From an uncultured Roseobacter sp. (lineage in GTDB: Bacteria; Pseudomonadota; Alphaproteobacteria; Rhodobacterales; Rhodobacteraceae), in NCBI RefSeq assembly GCF_947492555.1, contig NZ_CANLNE010000005.1, forward strand, positions 1 to 64,000: a DNA stretch of 64,000 bases, read 5' to 3'. Shown here in pieces: positions 1 to 7,840 of the stretch. The notes beneath the pieces were generated by a model that saw nothing but the letters and a program-made list of their open reading frames with translations, had not been told where the DNA came from and did not search any database. Made by a program: the position numbers and the translations under genes. Position 1 is the first letter of the stretch. Every line of letters begins with the position of its first letter.

Positions 1-874
1 GGTTATACCCACCCCCGCCCAGTACAAGCAGGCGCGGCGCCATGCCCATCAGCGCCGAGACCACGGCCCAATGCGCGTTGTTGGATAGCGACAGATGCGC
101 CAGCGGATCCTCCTCCACCCCATCCGCCCCGCAGAGCAGGACAATCGCATCCGGTCGGAACGCCTCGACCTGCGGCACGATCAGCGCCTCGCGGATGAAC
201 CCCATCTCGCTGTCATTCAGCCCGCGCGGCACCGGCAGGTTCACCGCCGCGCCACCTGCGTCATCTTCCAGAAGCCCCGTGCGCGGCCAGAGCCGCTCCT
301 CATGCACCGAGATCATCAGGCAGTCGGGATCGCCATGAAAGCCCACGGCCACCCCGTCACAGTGATGCGCGTCGATGTCCACGTAAGCGATCCGCCGCAC
401 CCCGTTTCGCCGCAGCGACAACATCGCCAGCACGGGGTCATTCAGATAGCAGAACCCGTTGGCGCGATCCGGCATCCCGTGGTGCGTGCCACCGGGCGGG
501 TTGTAAATGACACCACCTTCGCGCAGCAGCTCGCCCGCCAGCAAGGAGCCCCCCGCCGCAGTCGCCGGACGCCGGTAAATCTCGGGGTAGACCGGGTTGG
601 TGACCGAGCCTAGATCATGCCGCGCCGTGTCCTCAGCCGTTGCCTTCTGTTCAGCCTCAACCCGTTGTAAAGCCGCGACATAATCGGGCGTATGCCAGAC
701 CTCCAACGCTTTGGGCTTGGCGCGCGGCGCCGTGATGAACTGGTCCTTTGGCAACCACCCCAGCGCGCGGCTCAGGTCCATCACGGTACTCACCCGTGGC
801 ACCCGCAGCGGGTGCCAGCGGCCATAGCTGGAATGGCGGAAAATCTCCGCCCCTATGAACCGGGGAGCCTCCAT
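1..874 (-). CDS. Histone deacetylase-family amidohydrolase (AcuC/acetylpolyamine deacetylase-like), C-terminus cut by window edge
   Basis: Translating the minus strand from ATG at 874 gives an uninterrupted frame to the window edge. It begins MEAPRFIGAE, has PGGTHHG near residue 163 and DIDAHHCDGV near residue 200, and ends at the edge with LGGGGYN. These are the metal-binding and active-site motifs of the HDAC/AcuC superfamily, zinc enzymes that remove acetyl groups from protein lysines, polyamines or similar amides. About 291 residues are visible of a family usually 310-370 long, so the C-terminus is missing. A weak TGAGG lies a few bases before the ATG. The gene is divergent from the ABC transporter starting at 953. 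The substrate cannot be read from the sequence. Confidence 0.85.
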   Translation of the reverse strand, partial: MEAPRFIGAEIFRHSSYGRWHPLRVPRVSTVMDLSRALGWLPKDQFITAPRAKPKALEVWHTPDYVAALQRVEAEQKATAEDTARHDLGSVTNPVYPEIYRRPATAAGGSLLAGELLREGGVIYNPPGGTHHGMPDRANGFCYLNDPVLAMLSLRRNGVRRIAYVDIDAHHCDGVAVGFHGDPDCLMISVHEERLWPRTGLLEDDAGGAAVNLPVPRGLNDSEMGFIREALIVPQVEAFRPDAIVLLCGADGVEEDPLAHLSLSNNAHWAVVSALMGMAPRLLVLGGGGYN

Positions 875-952
875 GGCCTCAGACCTAACACGCAGCGGCC
901 CGCCAACAACCCCTCTGGACCGGGGCCGGGCCTGCCCCTAACCTCACCCGCA

Positions 953-1900
953 ATGCTGCGCTATGTGCTCAAACGTCTGGCCTCGCTTGTCCTCAGCCTC
1001 GCGGTGGCGTCGCTGATCATCTTTACCGTGATCGAAGTGGCCCCCGGCGATCCCGCCTCCTTCATGCTGGGCCTCAATGCCCAGCCCGAAACCCTCGCCG
1101 CCCTGCGCGCCGAACTGGGCCTCGACGTGCCCAAGCTCCAACGCTACCTCAACTGGGTGGGCGGCATGCTGACGGGCGATTTCGGCACCTCCTACACCTA
1201 CCGCACGCCGGTCTCCGAGATGGTCGCCGACCGCATCGCTGTCTCGCTCCCGCTGGCGCTCTATGCGCTCATCCTGTCGATCCTGATCGCCTTCCCCGCG
1301 GGCATCTTCGCCGCGTCCCGGCGGGGACAGGCAGGCGATCTGGGCGTCATGGGCGCGACGCAATTCGGCGTCGCCCTGCCCAATTTCTGGTTCGCAATGA
1401 TGCTGGTGCTGGTCTTCGCCATCAACCTGCGCTGGTTCCCCGCAGGCGGGTTCGCGGGCTGGGACAAGGGGCTGCTGGCCGGTCTCACCTCCCTCACCCT
1501 GCCCGCCGTGGCCCTCGCCCTGCCGCAGGCCGCGATCCTCACCCGCGTCATGCGCTCGGCCCTTCTCGACGTGCTGGGCGAGGATTTCATGCGCACCGCC
1601 CGCGCCAAGGGCCTGACCGCGCGCCAGACCCTCTGGCGGCACGGGCTCAGGAACGCCATGATCCCGGTGCTGACAATCATCGGGCTGCAATTCTCCTTCC
1701 TCTTTGCAGGCACCATCATCATCGAACAGGTCTTCTACCTGCCTGGCCTCGGACGGCTCATCTTCCAGTCGATCTCGGCCCGCGATCTGATCGTTGTCGA
1801 AAGCGTCGTCATGCTGGTCGTCTTCGGCGTCATCGTGATCAACTTCCTCGTTGACCTCGCCTATGCCGCCGTCGATCCGCGCCTTAGGGCGCACACATGA
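953..1900 (+). CDS. ABC transporter permease, DppB/OppB family
   Basis: A 315-aa inner-membrane permease of the binding-protein-dependent dipeptide/oligopeptide/nickel family. It starts MLRYVLKRLASL with one N-terminal membrane segment, followed by about five more hydrophobic segments. The EAPGD-like stretch (EVAPGDPAS) near residue 31 is typical of DppB, and the loop DFMRTARAKGL with a downstream RHGLRNA is the EAA-type contact site for the ATPase. The ATG at 953 is chosen because the family motif MLRYxxKR begins there, although a longer frame is open upstream. The last four bases overlap the next permease (ATGA). No substrate-binding protein gene is in the window, so it may lie elsewhere. 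Confidence 0.9.
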   Translation: MLRYVLKRLASLVLSLAVASLIIFTVIEVAPGDPASFMLGLNAQPETLAALRAELGLDVPKLQRYLNWVGGMLTGDFGTSYTYRTPVSEMVADRIAVSLPLALYALILSILIAFPAGIFAASRRGQAGDLGVMGATQFGVALPNFWFAMMLVLVFAINLRWFPAGGFAGWDKGLLAGLTSLTLPAVALALPQAAILTRVMRSALLDVLGEDFMRTARAKGLTARQTLWRHGLRNAMIPVLTIIGLQFSFLFAGTIIIEQVFYLPGLGRLIFQSISARDLIVVESVVMLVVFGVIVINFLVDLAYAAVDPRLRAHT

Positions 1901-2712
1901 GCCGCACGTTGATCATCGGTGCGGCCCTCTCTGCCCTCTTCATCGGGCTGGCGCTGCTGTCGTTCCTCTGGACCCCGCACGACCACACGACGCTCAACAT
2001 CCCCGGCAAACTGCAACCACCCGGAGGCGCGCATCTGTTGGGCACGGACCATCTGGGCCGCGATATCCTCAGTATGATCATGGTCGGCGCGCGCACCTCC
2101 CTTGGCGTGGCGCTGCTGGCACTGGCCATCGGCCTCACCTTCGGCGTCCCGCTTGGACTGGCCGCCGCCATGCACAAGGGCAGCTGGCTGGACGAGACGA
2201 TCATGCGCGGCAATGACATCGTCTTTGCCTTCCCGCTGCTGGTCATGGCGATCCTGATCACAGCCGTCTTCGGGCCCTCGGCCACCAACGCCATCGTCGC
2301 CTTCGGCATCTTCAATATCCCCGTCTTCGCCCGTGTCACCCGTGGCGGCGCGCTGCCATTGTGGGAGCGTGAATTCATCCTCGCCGCCCGTGTTGCGGGC
2401 AAGACCCGCGCGCATATCTCGGTCGAGCACATCCTGCCCAATGTGCTGAACCTGCTGATCGTACAGGGCACCATCCAGTTCGCCCTGGGCATTCAGGTCG
2501 AGGCCGCGCTGAGCTTCGTGGGCCTTGGCGTGCAGCCCCCCACCCCCTCGCTGGGACGGATGCTGGCCGACGCCCAGACGCTGGTCACCCTCGCGCCGCA
2601 TATCGCGATTGTGCCCGGCGTTGTCATCATCGGCATTGTCATGGGGCTGAACCTGCTGGGCGACGGTTTGCGCGACGCGCTGGACCCCCGGTTGCAGAGG
2701 CTGCGCACATGA
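1897..2712 (+). CDS. ABC transporter permease, DppC/OppC family
   Basis: A 271-aa second permease of the same transporter. The N-terminal segment is followed by the DppC-specific periplasmic motif HLLGTDHLGRDILS (about residues 46-59), then five membrane segments. An EAA loop (REFILAARVAGKTR) is followed by HILPNVLNLLIVQ, and the C-terminal SFVGLGVQPPTPSLGRML is highly typical of the family. It starts inside the stop of the upstream permease and its own end overlaps the ATPase gene by four bases, so the three are translationally coupled. Together they should form the membrane channel of a peptide or opine-type importer. The substrate is not predictable. Confidence 0.9.
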   Translation: MSRTLIIGAALSALFIGLALLSFLWTPHDHTTLNIPGKLQPPGGAHLLGTDHLGRDILSMIMVGARTSLGVALLALAIGLTFGVPLGLAAAMHKGSWLDETIMRGNDIVFAFPLLVMAILITAVFGPSATNAIVAFGIFNIPVFARVTRGGALPLWEREFILAARVAGKTRAHISVEHILPNVLNLLIVQGTIQFALGIQVEAALSFVGLGVQPPTPSLGRMLADAQTLVTLAPHIAIVPGVVIIGIVMGLNLLGDGLRDALDPRLQRLRT

Positions 2713-4322
2713 GCCTTCTACGGATCGACCAGCTGTCCTTGAGCATCGCGGGTATCCCCATCCTGAAAGATGTGAGCCTGTCCGTCGCCCCCGGCGAAAT
2801 CCTCGCCATCACCGGCGAGAGCGGTTCCGGCAAATCCATGACCGCGCTCGCGGTGATGCAACTGCTGCCCCGCGAGACGCAGGCAACGGGCACCATCATG
2901 TTGGAGCAGACCACCCTCACCGCCCTGCCCGAACCGCAGATGTGCGCCCTGCGCGGCAATGAGATCGGCATGATCTTTCAGGAACCGATGACCGCGCTGA
3001 ACCCGGTGCATACCATCGGGCGGCAGGTGGCGGAGACCATCCGCCTGCATACGGACACAACAGCGGCGCAAGCAGAGACGCGGGCCCGCGAGGTCCTCAC
3101 CCGGGTGGGGCTGCCGCCAAACCGCTTCCCGCTCAGCCGGTATCCACATGAGCTGTCGGGCGGACAGCGCCAGCGGGTCGTGATTGCCATGGCGATTGCG
3201 CTGCGGCCCAAACTGCTGATCGCGGATGAGCCAACCACGGCGCTGGATGTCACCACCCAGGCGCAAATCCTCGAACTGCTGAAGGGGCTGGTGCAGGATT
3301 TCGGCATGGGGCTGATCATGATCACCCATGATCTGGCCGTGGTGGCCGGTATGGCCGACCGCATCGCCGTCATGCGCCACGGCGAGGTGGTCGAAACCGG
3401 CCCGACGCAGGACTTGCTGCACAACATGCGGCATCCCTACACGCGCATGCTGTTCGAAGCCTCGGGCCACCAGGTCGATTTGCCGGAGCCCCCGGACCCC
3501 GCGCCGTTGCTGGAGGTGCAGGACGTGCACCGCAGCTACCGCCTGCCCCGTCGCCAGCTCTTTGCCGCGCCCGGCCAATTCGATGCCGTGAAAGGCGTCA
3601 GTTTTACGCTGATGCGGGGCGAACGGCTGGGGCTGGTGGGCGAAAGTGGCTGCGGCAAGTCCACCCTGACCCGCGCCCTCCTGGGCCTTGAAGAGCCGCA
3701 GCGGGGACAGATCACGCTGGGCGGTGCCCCGGTCACCACGCAAGGAAAGCCCAATCTCGACGTGCGGCGCCGCATGCAGGTGGTCTTTCAGGACCCCTTT
3801 GGCAGTTTCAACCCGCGTCACCGGGTCGCCCGGCTGATCACTGAACCCTTCCACCTGCTGACGGACCCGCCCAAGGGTGTCGCGCGGCAGGATGCCATCG
3901 CCGAAGCCTTGACCGCCGTCGGCCTGCATCCCGAAGATGCCACACGCTACATTCACGAATTCTCGGGCGGCCAGCGCCAACGCATCGCCATCGCCCGCGC
4001 GCTGATCATCAAACCTGATCTCATCCTTTTTGACGAGGCGGTGTCGGCCCTCGATGTCTCCGTCCGGGCGCAGATCCTCGATCTGCTGGCAGAGCTATGC
4101 CGCACCCATGGGCTGACCTATCTTTTTGTCTCCCATGACCTTAGTGTAGTCCGGTCCGTCACGGATCGCGTCATGGTGATGCAGGCCGGAGAGATCGTCG
4201 AAGAGGGCCCGACCGAATCCGTCTTTACCAAGCCTCAACATCCTTACACCAGAAAGCTCATTGCGGCAGCGCCTCAGCTGCCGGACCTGAGGAGTGCGCA
4301 TGAAGACGCCACGCATGGCTGA
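2709..4322 (+). CDS. Dual ATP-binding ABC transporter ATPase (DppD-DppF fusion type)
   Basis: A 537-aa protein carrying two complete ABC ATPase domains. Domain 1 has Walker A GESGSGKS (about residue 37), signature LSGGQRQR and Walker B LLIADEP. Domain 2 has Walker A GESGCGKS (about residue 315), signature FSGGQRQR and Walker B LILFDEA. Each domain is followed by the oligopeptide-type C-terminal stretch (HPYTRMLFEA; HPYTRKLIAAAP). Such fused ATPases, as in YejF, power peptide, opine or microcin importers. The gene overlaps the second permease by four bases. The system looks complete except for the binding protein. Confidence 0.93.
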   Translation: MSLLRIDQLSLSIAGIPILKDVSLSVAPGEILAITGESGSGKSMTALAVMQLLPRETQATGTIMLEQTTLTALPEPQMCALRGNEIGMIFQEPMTALNPVHTIGRQVAETIRLHTDTTAAQAETRAREVLTRVGLPPNRFPLSRYPHELSGGQRQRVVIAMAIALRPKLLIADEPTTALDVTTQAQILELLKGLVQDFGMGLIMITHDLAVVAGMADRIAVMRHGEVVETGPTQDLLHNMRHPYTRMLFEASGHQVDLPEPPDPAPLLEVQDVHRSYRLPRRQLFAAPGQFDAVKGVSFTLMRGERLGLVGESGCGKSTLTRALLGLEEPQRGQITLGGAPVTTQGKPNLDVRRRMQVVFQDPFGSFNPRHRVARLITEPFHLLTDPPKGVARQDAIAEALTAVGLHPEDATRYIHEFSGGQRQRIAIARALIIKPDLILFDEAVSALDVSVRAQILDLLAELCRTHGLTYLFVSHDLSVVRSVTDRVMVMQAGEIVEEGPTESVFTKPQHPYTRKLIAAAPQLPDLRSAHEDATHG

Positions 4323-4369
4323 TCGAAAACGCTCTGCACGCAAAAGAAACCGACAGACTGCGCCTGCGC

Positions 4370-4867
4370 ATGTCTGATATTGTCCTGCGCCCGATCACCA
4401 GATCCGACGATGCCGAAGACGCGCTTGATCTGGCACAACGCGCCGCTGACTACGTGACCTTGGAGGTCGGCCACGCCCCGAACATGGATTTCATCGACGG
4501 GTTTTTCACTGCCGTACCGCCGGGCCTCAGCCAAGACGCCCTCATGACCTTTGCAGTGATGGAGGAACAAGCCATGGCCGGCATGATCTGCATTGCCGAA
4601 GGATACGAGTTTCCCAACGATTGGTGGATCGGCCTGATGCTGCTGGATCCGGCCTTTCGCAGGCGCGGGATTGGGCGCGCTGTGCTAAGGTTGGTCAAGC
4701 GAAATGCCCGCCGGGCCAAGATGACAATGCTGAAACTCTCGGTTCTCGAGGCGAACCCGCGTGCGGTGCATTTCTGGATGCGCGAGGGGTTTGTCCCGCA
4801 TCGTCATGCCCCGGCAACGCCGGAAAGCGACGGGCACGACCGGTGGGTTTTGAAGTACCATCTTTAG
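4370..4867 (+). CDS. GNAT-family N-acetyltransferase
   Basis: A 165-aa protein with the GNAT fold signature. The acetyl-CoA pyrophosphate loop RRRGIGRAVLRL is near residue 103 (the Q/RxxGxG/A motif), preceded by the beta-4 strand WWIGLMLLDP. The C-terminal strand LKLSVLEANPRAVHFWMREGFV is the usual motif B with the Asn and Tyr/Phe positions. It transfers an acetyl group from acetyl-CoA to an amine that cannot be identified here. It lies 47 bp downstream of the ABC ATPase on the same strand. No clear ribosome binding site precedes the ATG, so the start is less certain than the fold. Confidence 0.8.
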   Translation: MSDIVLRPITRSDDAEDALDLAQRAADYVTLEVGHAPNMDFIDGFFTAVPPGLSQDALMTFAVMEEQAMAGMICIAEGYEFPNDWWIGLMLLDPAFRRRGIGRAVLRLVKRNARRAKMTMLKLSVLEANPRAVHFWMREGFVPHRHAPATPESDGHDRWVLKYHL

Positions 4868-4877
4868 GGAGGACAAG

Positions 4878-5624
4878 ATGCGACTGACAGGAAAGACGGC
4901 CATTATCACAGGCGGCGCCTCGGGCTTTGGCGCGGGTATCGTGCGCAAGTTCACATCCGAAGGCGCGCGGGTGATGATCGCAGACCTCAACCAGCATGGC
5001 GCACAGGATTTATGTGACCAGATGGGCGATCACGCGCTGGCCTGTGCGGTTGACGTCTCGGACGGGACCTCGGTCAATGCCATGGCGCAAACGGCACTCG
5101 ATGCCTGGGGGCATGTCGACATTCTGGTCAACAACGCCGGTGTGACCCACCTGCCCACCGCGCTGGAAGAGGTGGCGGAGGAGGATTTCGACCGGGTGCT
5201 GGCGGTGAATGCCAAATCGGTCTATCTGACCGCCCGCGCCTTTGTCCCGCATATGAAAACCCGCAAGGCCGGGGCGATCCTCAACATCGCCTCCACCGCC
5301 GGGGTGTCGCCGCGCCCGCGGCTGAACTGGTACAACGCCTCCAAGGGCTGGATGATCACGGCCACCAAGGCGATGGCCGTGGAACTGGCCCCCGCGGGCA
5401 TCCGCGTGAACGCCCTGAACCCCGTGGCAGGGGAAACACCGCTGCTCAAATCCTTCATGGGAGAGGACACGCCGGAAATGCGCGCCAGGTTCCTTGCCAC
5501 CATCCCGCTGGGCCGGTTTTCAACACCACAGGACATGGGAAATGCGGCTTGCTTTCTGTGCTCGGATGAGGCCTCTATGATCACCGGTGTGGCCATGGAG
5601 GTCGATGGAGGGCGTTGCATATGA
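4878..5624 (+). CDS. Short-chain dehydrogenase/reductase (classical SDR, FabG-like)
   Basis: A 248-aa NAD(P)-dependent oxidoreductase. It shows the cofactor motif TGGASGFGAG (residues 9-18), NNAG near residue 87, the catalytic Ser in ILNIASTAG, the YNASKG catalytic pair (Tyr/Lys near 155-159), and a C-terminal GVAMEVDGGRCI typical of the family. Asp in IADLNQHG at the end of strand 2 favours NAD(H). GGGAGG lies 10 bases upstream of the ATG. The end overlaps the cupin gene by four bases, so the two are likely co-translated. Classical SDRs act on many alcohols, sugars and ketoesters, and the substrate is unknown. Confidence 0.9.
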   Translation: MRLTGKTAIITGGASGFGAGIVRKFTSEGARVMIADLNQHGAQDLCDQMGDHALACAVDVSDGTSVNAMAQTALDAWGHVDILVNNAGVTHLPTALEEVAEEDFDRVLAVNAKSVYLTARAFVPHMKTRKAGAILNIASTAGVSPRPRLNWYNASKGWMITATKAMAVELAPAGIRVNALNPVAGETPLLKSFMGEDTPEMRARFLATIPLGRFSTPQDMGNAACFLCSDEASMITGVAMEVDGGRCI

Positions 5625-5971
5625 AGACGGTGAACCTGGCCGAGAAGCTCGCGCAATTCACCAACCACTGGGACCCGCATGTGGTGGCCGACTACAATGA
5701 CAACGAGGTCATGGTGGTCCGATTTCAGGGCGAATTCCCGTTCCACCTGCATGAAGACACGGATGATTTCTTTCTGGTGCTGGAGGGCGAGATGGCCATG
5801 GACCTTGAGGATTCAACCCACCCGGTGAAAGCAGGCGAGCTGTTCGTGGTCCCCAGGGGCGTGACCCACCGGCCCCGCGCGGCGAAAGAATGCAAGGTGC
5901 TGCTGATCGAGCCCAAAGGCGTGCCCAACACAGGCGACCCGGCCACAGCAACCTCGAAGCCCCGCATCTGA
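5621..5971 (+). CDS. Small single-domain cupin protein
   Basis: A 116-aa cupin beta-barrel protein. Motif 1 reads GEFPFHLHEDTDDFFLVLEG (two His and a Glu/Asp ligand set) and motif 2 reads PVKAGELFVVPRGVTHRP, the usual metal-binding pair. Such proteins bind a divalent metal and act as isomerases, dioxygenases or small-molecule sensors; the exact role is not visible. The ATG at 5621 follows GGAGG with good spacing and overlaps the stop of the SDR gene. An in-frame TTG six bases upstream is a poorer start. It probably works with the SDR in one small catabolic unit. Confidence 0.85.
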   Translation: MKTVNLAEKLAQFTNHWDPHVVADYNDNEVMVVRFQGEFPFHLHEDTDDFFLVLEGEMAMDLEDSTHPVKAGELFVVPRGVTHRPRAAKECKVLLIEPKGVPNTGDPATATSKPRI

Positions 5972-5981
5972 CCCGGGGTGT

Positions 5982-6005
5982 TTCATCGTTCTTCAAATAT
6001 GCAAA
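5982..6005 (+). repeat. Degenerate copy of a short dispersed intergenic repeat
   Basis: The segment beginning TTCATCGTTC and ending AAATATGCAAA matches, with about four differences, the 22-bp repeats at 44726-44747 and 49921-49942. It lies in the 80-bp gap between the cupin and P1 peptidase genes. Its function is unknown. The A+T-rich core in GC-rich DNA might be promoter-like or a remnant of a mobile repeat. Confidence 0.5.
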
Positions 6006-6051
6006 TCAACATCGGCAGGCACGCGCGGCGCGTGTTCCTGATCTGCACCCC

Positions 6052-7053
6052 ATGATCCCGGGCCCGCGCAACCTTATCACCGACGTCAGCGGGCTGAGGG
6101 TCGGCAACGCCGAGGACAGCAAGCTCAAGTCAGGCTGCACGGTTGTCACCGCACGCGCGCCTTTCATGGCGTCGGTGCATGTAATGGGCGGCGCCCCCGG
6201 CACGCGCGAGACCGATCTGCTGGCCCCAGACAAATCCGTGTCCGAGATTGATGCACTGGTGCTTTCGGGCGGCTCCGCCTACGGGCTCGATGCCTGTTCG
6301 GGTGTGGTCGACGGGTTGCGCGCCGTAGGGCGCGGCTACCGCGTGGGCGATGCTACCGTGCCCATCGTGCCCGGGGCGATCCTGTTCGATCTGCTCAACG
6401 GCGGGGAGAAGGACTGGGCCCGAAACCCCTACTCTGCTCTGGGCCGAGCGGCCTTTGACGCTGCAGGTCCGGATTTTGCTCTGGGGACTGCAGGCGCCGG
6501 GACCGGCGCCTTGACCGCCATGATGAAAGGCGGTCTTGGATCGGCGTCGCTGGCGCTGCCGGATGGCACTACCGTCGGGGCGCTGGCCGCCGCAAACCCC
6601 TTGGGCGCGGTGACAACACCAGGTGATCGGCATTTCTACGCGGCCCCCTTTGAGATCGACGGCGAGTTCGGCGGACTTGGCCCCGATCCGGCCTCCGGCC
6701 TCGGACGGGACATGACCAGCCGCAAACACGAGGCGTTCTTTGACCGCGGCAACACCACCATCGCCATCGTGGCCACCGATGCCGCCCTGACGAAACCACA
6801 GTGCCACCGCATGGCGGTGGCAGCCCACGACGGTATCGCCCGCGCCTGCGTGCCTGCCCATTCGCCGGGGGATGGCGATCTGGTCTTTGCGCTCTCAACC
6901 GGCGCGCGTCCCGACACCGATGCGGCGCGAGATGTCACGCTGATCGGCCATGCGGCAGCCCTCTGCCTGACCCGCGCCATTGCCCGCGCCGTCTATGAGG
7001 CGACCCCGGAAGACGGCGACCTGTTGCCCTGCTGGAGCACGCTGAATGCCTGA
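6052..7053 (+). CDS. P1 (S58/DmpA) family self-processing aminopeptidase
   Basis: A 333-aa Ntn-fold peptidase of the DmpA/BapA family. These precursors cut themselves before a nucleophilic Ser or Thr to give alpha and beta chains that act as L- or beta-aminopeptidases or amidases. Visible family motifs are ITDVSGLRVGNA at the N-terminus, VLSGGSAYGLDA near residue 73, a GTAGAGTGA loop, and KGGLGSASLAL near residue 165, where cleavage is expected between Gly and the catalytic Ser. The ATG at 6052 is chosen because MIPGPRNLITD aligns with family N-termini, although a longer frame is open upstream. The last eight bases overlap the hydrolase gene. Physiological substrate unknown. Confidence 0.88.
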   Translation: MIPGPRNLITDVSGLRVGNAEDSKLKSGCTVVTARAPFMASVHVMGGAPGTRETDLLAPDKSVSEIDALVLSGGSAYGLDACSGVVDGLRAVGRGYRVGDATVPIVPGAILFDLLNGGEKDWARNPYSALGRAAFDAAGPDFALGTAGAGTGALTAMMKGGLGSASLALPDGTTVGALAAANPLGAVTTPGDRHFYAAPFEIDGEFGGLGPDPASGLGRDMTSRKHEAFFDRGNTTIAIVATDAALTKPQCHRMAVAAHDGIARACVPAHSPGDGDLVFALSTGARPDTDAARDVTLIGHAAALCLTRAIARAVYEATPEDGDLLPCWSTLNA

Positions 7054-7834
7054 TCTGGGCCTGCCAGATGTCACGCTACACTACGAGGTCATCGGCAATG
7101 GCCCACCCCTGATGCTGGTCGCGGGCATGCTTTCGGACAGCGCGAGCTGGGCACCGCTGATCCCGTTTCTGTCAGATCATTTCACCCTGATCTGCCCCGA
7201 CAACCGCACCACCGGCAGAACTTTCCCGCAGGACGCCCCCGCCTCACCGAAGATCTGGGCAGAGGATGCGCTGGCCCTGCTGTCCCATCTTGGGCACGAA
7301 ACATGCCACGTGGTGGGCCATTCCCTGGGTGGCTACATCGCCTGGGCCATGGCCTCACTGGCCCCGGACCGGATGCAAAGCTGCACAATGGTCGCCTCGG
7401 CCCCGCTGAGCCTTTTCCGAAACATGGACCTGTTCCGCAGCCTCGTTGCAATCCGAAGATCAGACGCACCGCCGGATACCTGGCTGCGCGTGTTCCTGCC
7501 CTGGATTTTCACGCCGGAATTCTACCAGACACCGGGCGCCATCGACGCTGCCATCGCACAGTCGCTGGCCTATCCGCATGCGCAGTCAGCGGACGCCATG
7601 GCGCATCAGCTGACAGCCGTTGCAATGGCGGACCCGGCACTGTTTCAGGCGCGCCCGGATGTGCCGATGCAGGCAATTCTGGCAGAGAAAGACTTGCTGA
7701 TCCCTCTGGATCTCGCCCGGCAGGCGCTGAACGGGATCCCGACCGAGGTTGTGTCGGGATGCGGGCATGCGCCCCACTGGGACGCGCCGGATCAAGTGGC
7801 GCGCGCCATAAAACGCTTCACTGACAGCTATTGA
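7046..7834 (+). CDS. Alpha/beta hydrolase
   Basis: A 262-aa alpha/beta-hydrolase fold enzyme. The oxyanion region LMLVAGMLSDSASW is followed by the nucleophile elbow VGHSLGGYIAW (Ser near residue 93). The likely acid is Asp in EKDLLIPLD, and the catalytic His lies in SGCGHAPHWDAPDQV close to the C-terminus. The family includes esterases, 3-oxoadipate enol-lactonase-like enzymes and haloperoxidase-like hydrolases, and these cannot be separated here. It overlaps the P1 peptidase gene by eight bases, consistent with co-translation. It ends six bases before the convergent end of dxs, which marks the left boundary of the photosynthesis cluster. Confidence 0.87.
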   Translation: MPDLGLPDVTLHYEVIGNGPPLMLVAGMLSDSASWAPLIPFLSDHFTLICPDNRTTGRTFPQDAPASPKIWAEDALALLSHLGHETCHVVGHSLGGYIAWAMASLAPDRMQSCTMVASAPLSLFRNMDLFRSLVAIRRSDAPPDTWLRVFLPWIFTPEFYQTPGAIDAAIAQSLAYPHAQSADAMAHQLTAVAMADPALFQARPDVPMQAILAEKDLLIPLDLARQALNGIPTEVVSGCGHAPHWDAPDQVARAIKRFTDSY

Positions 7835-7840
7835 TCGGCG

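Noticed and set aside
1314-1329. A 14-of-16 match to the parS palindrome inside the first ABC permease gene
   Set aside because: One change falls in the core and breaks the palindrome, it is 28 kb from the cluster, and a GC-rich window this long can give such a match by chance.
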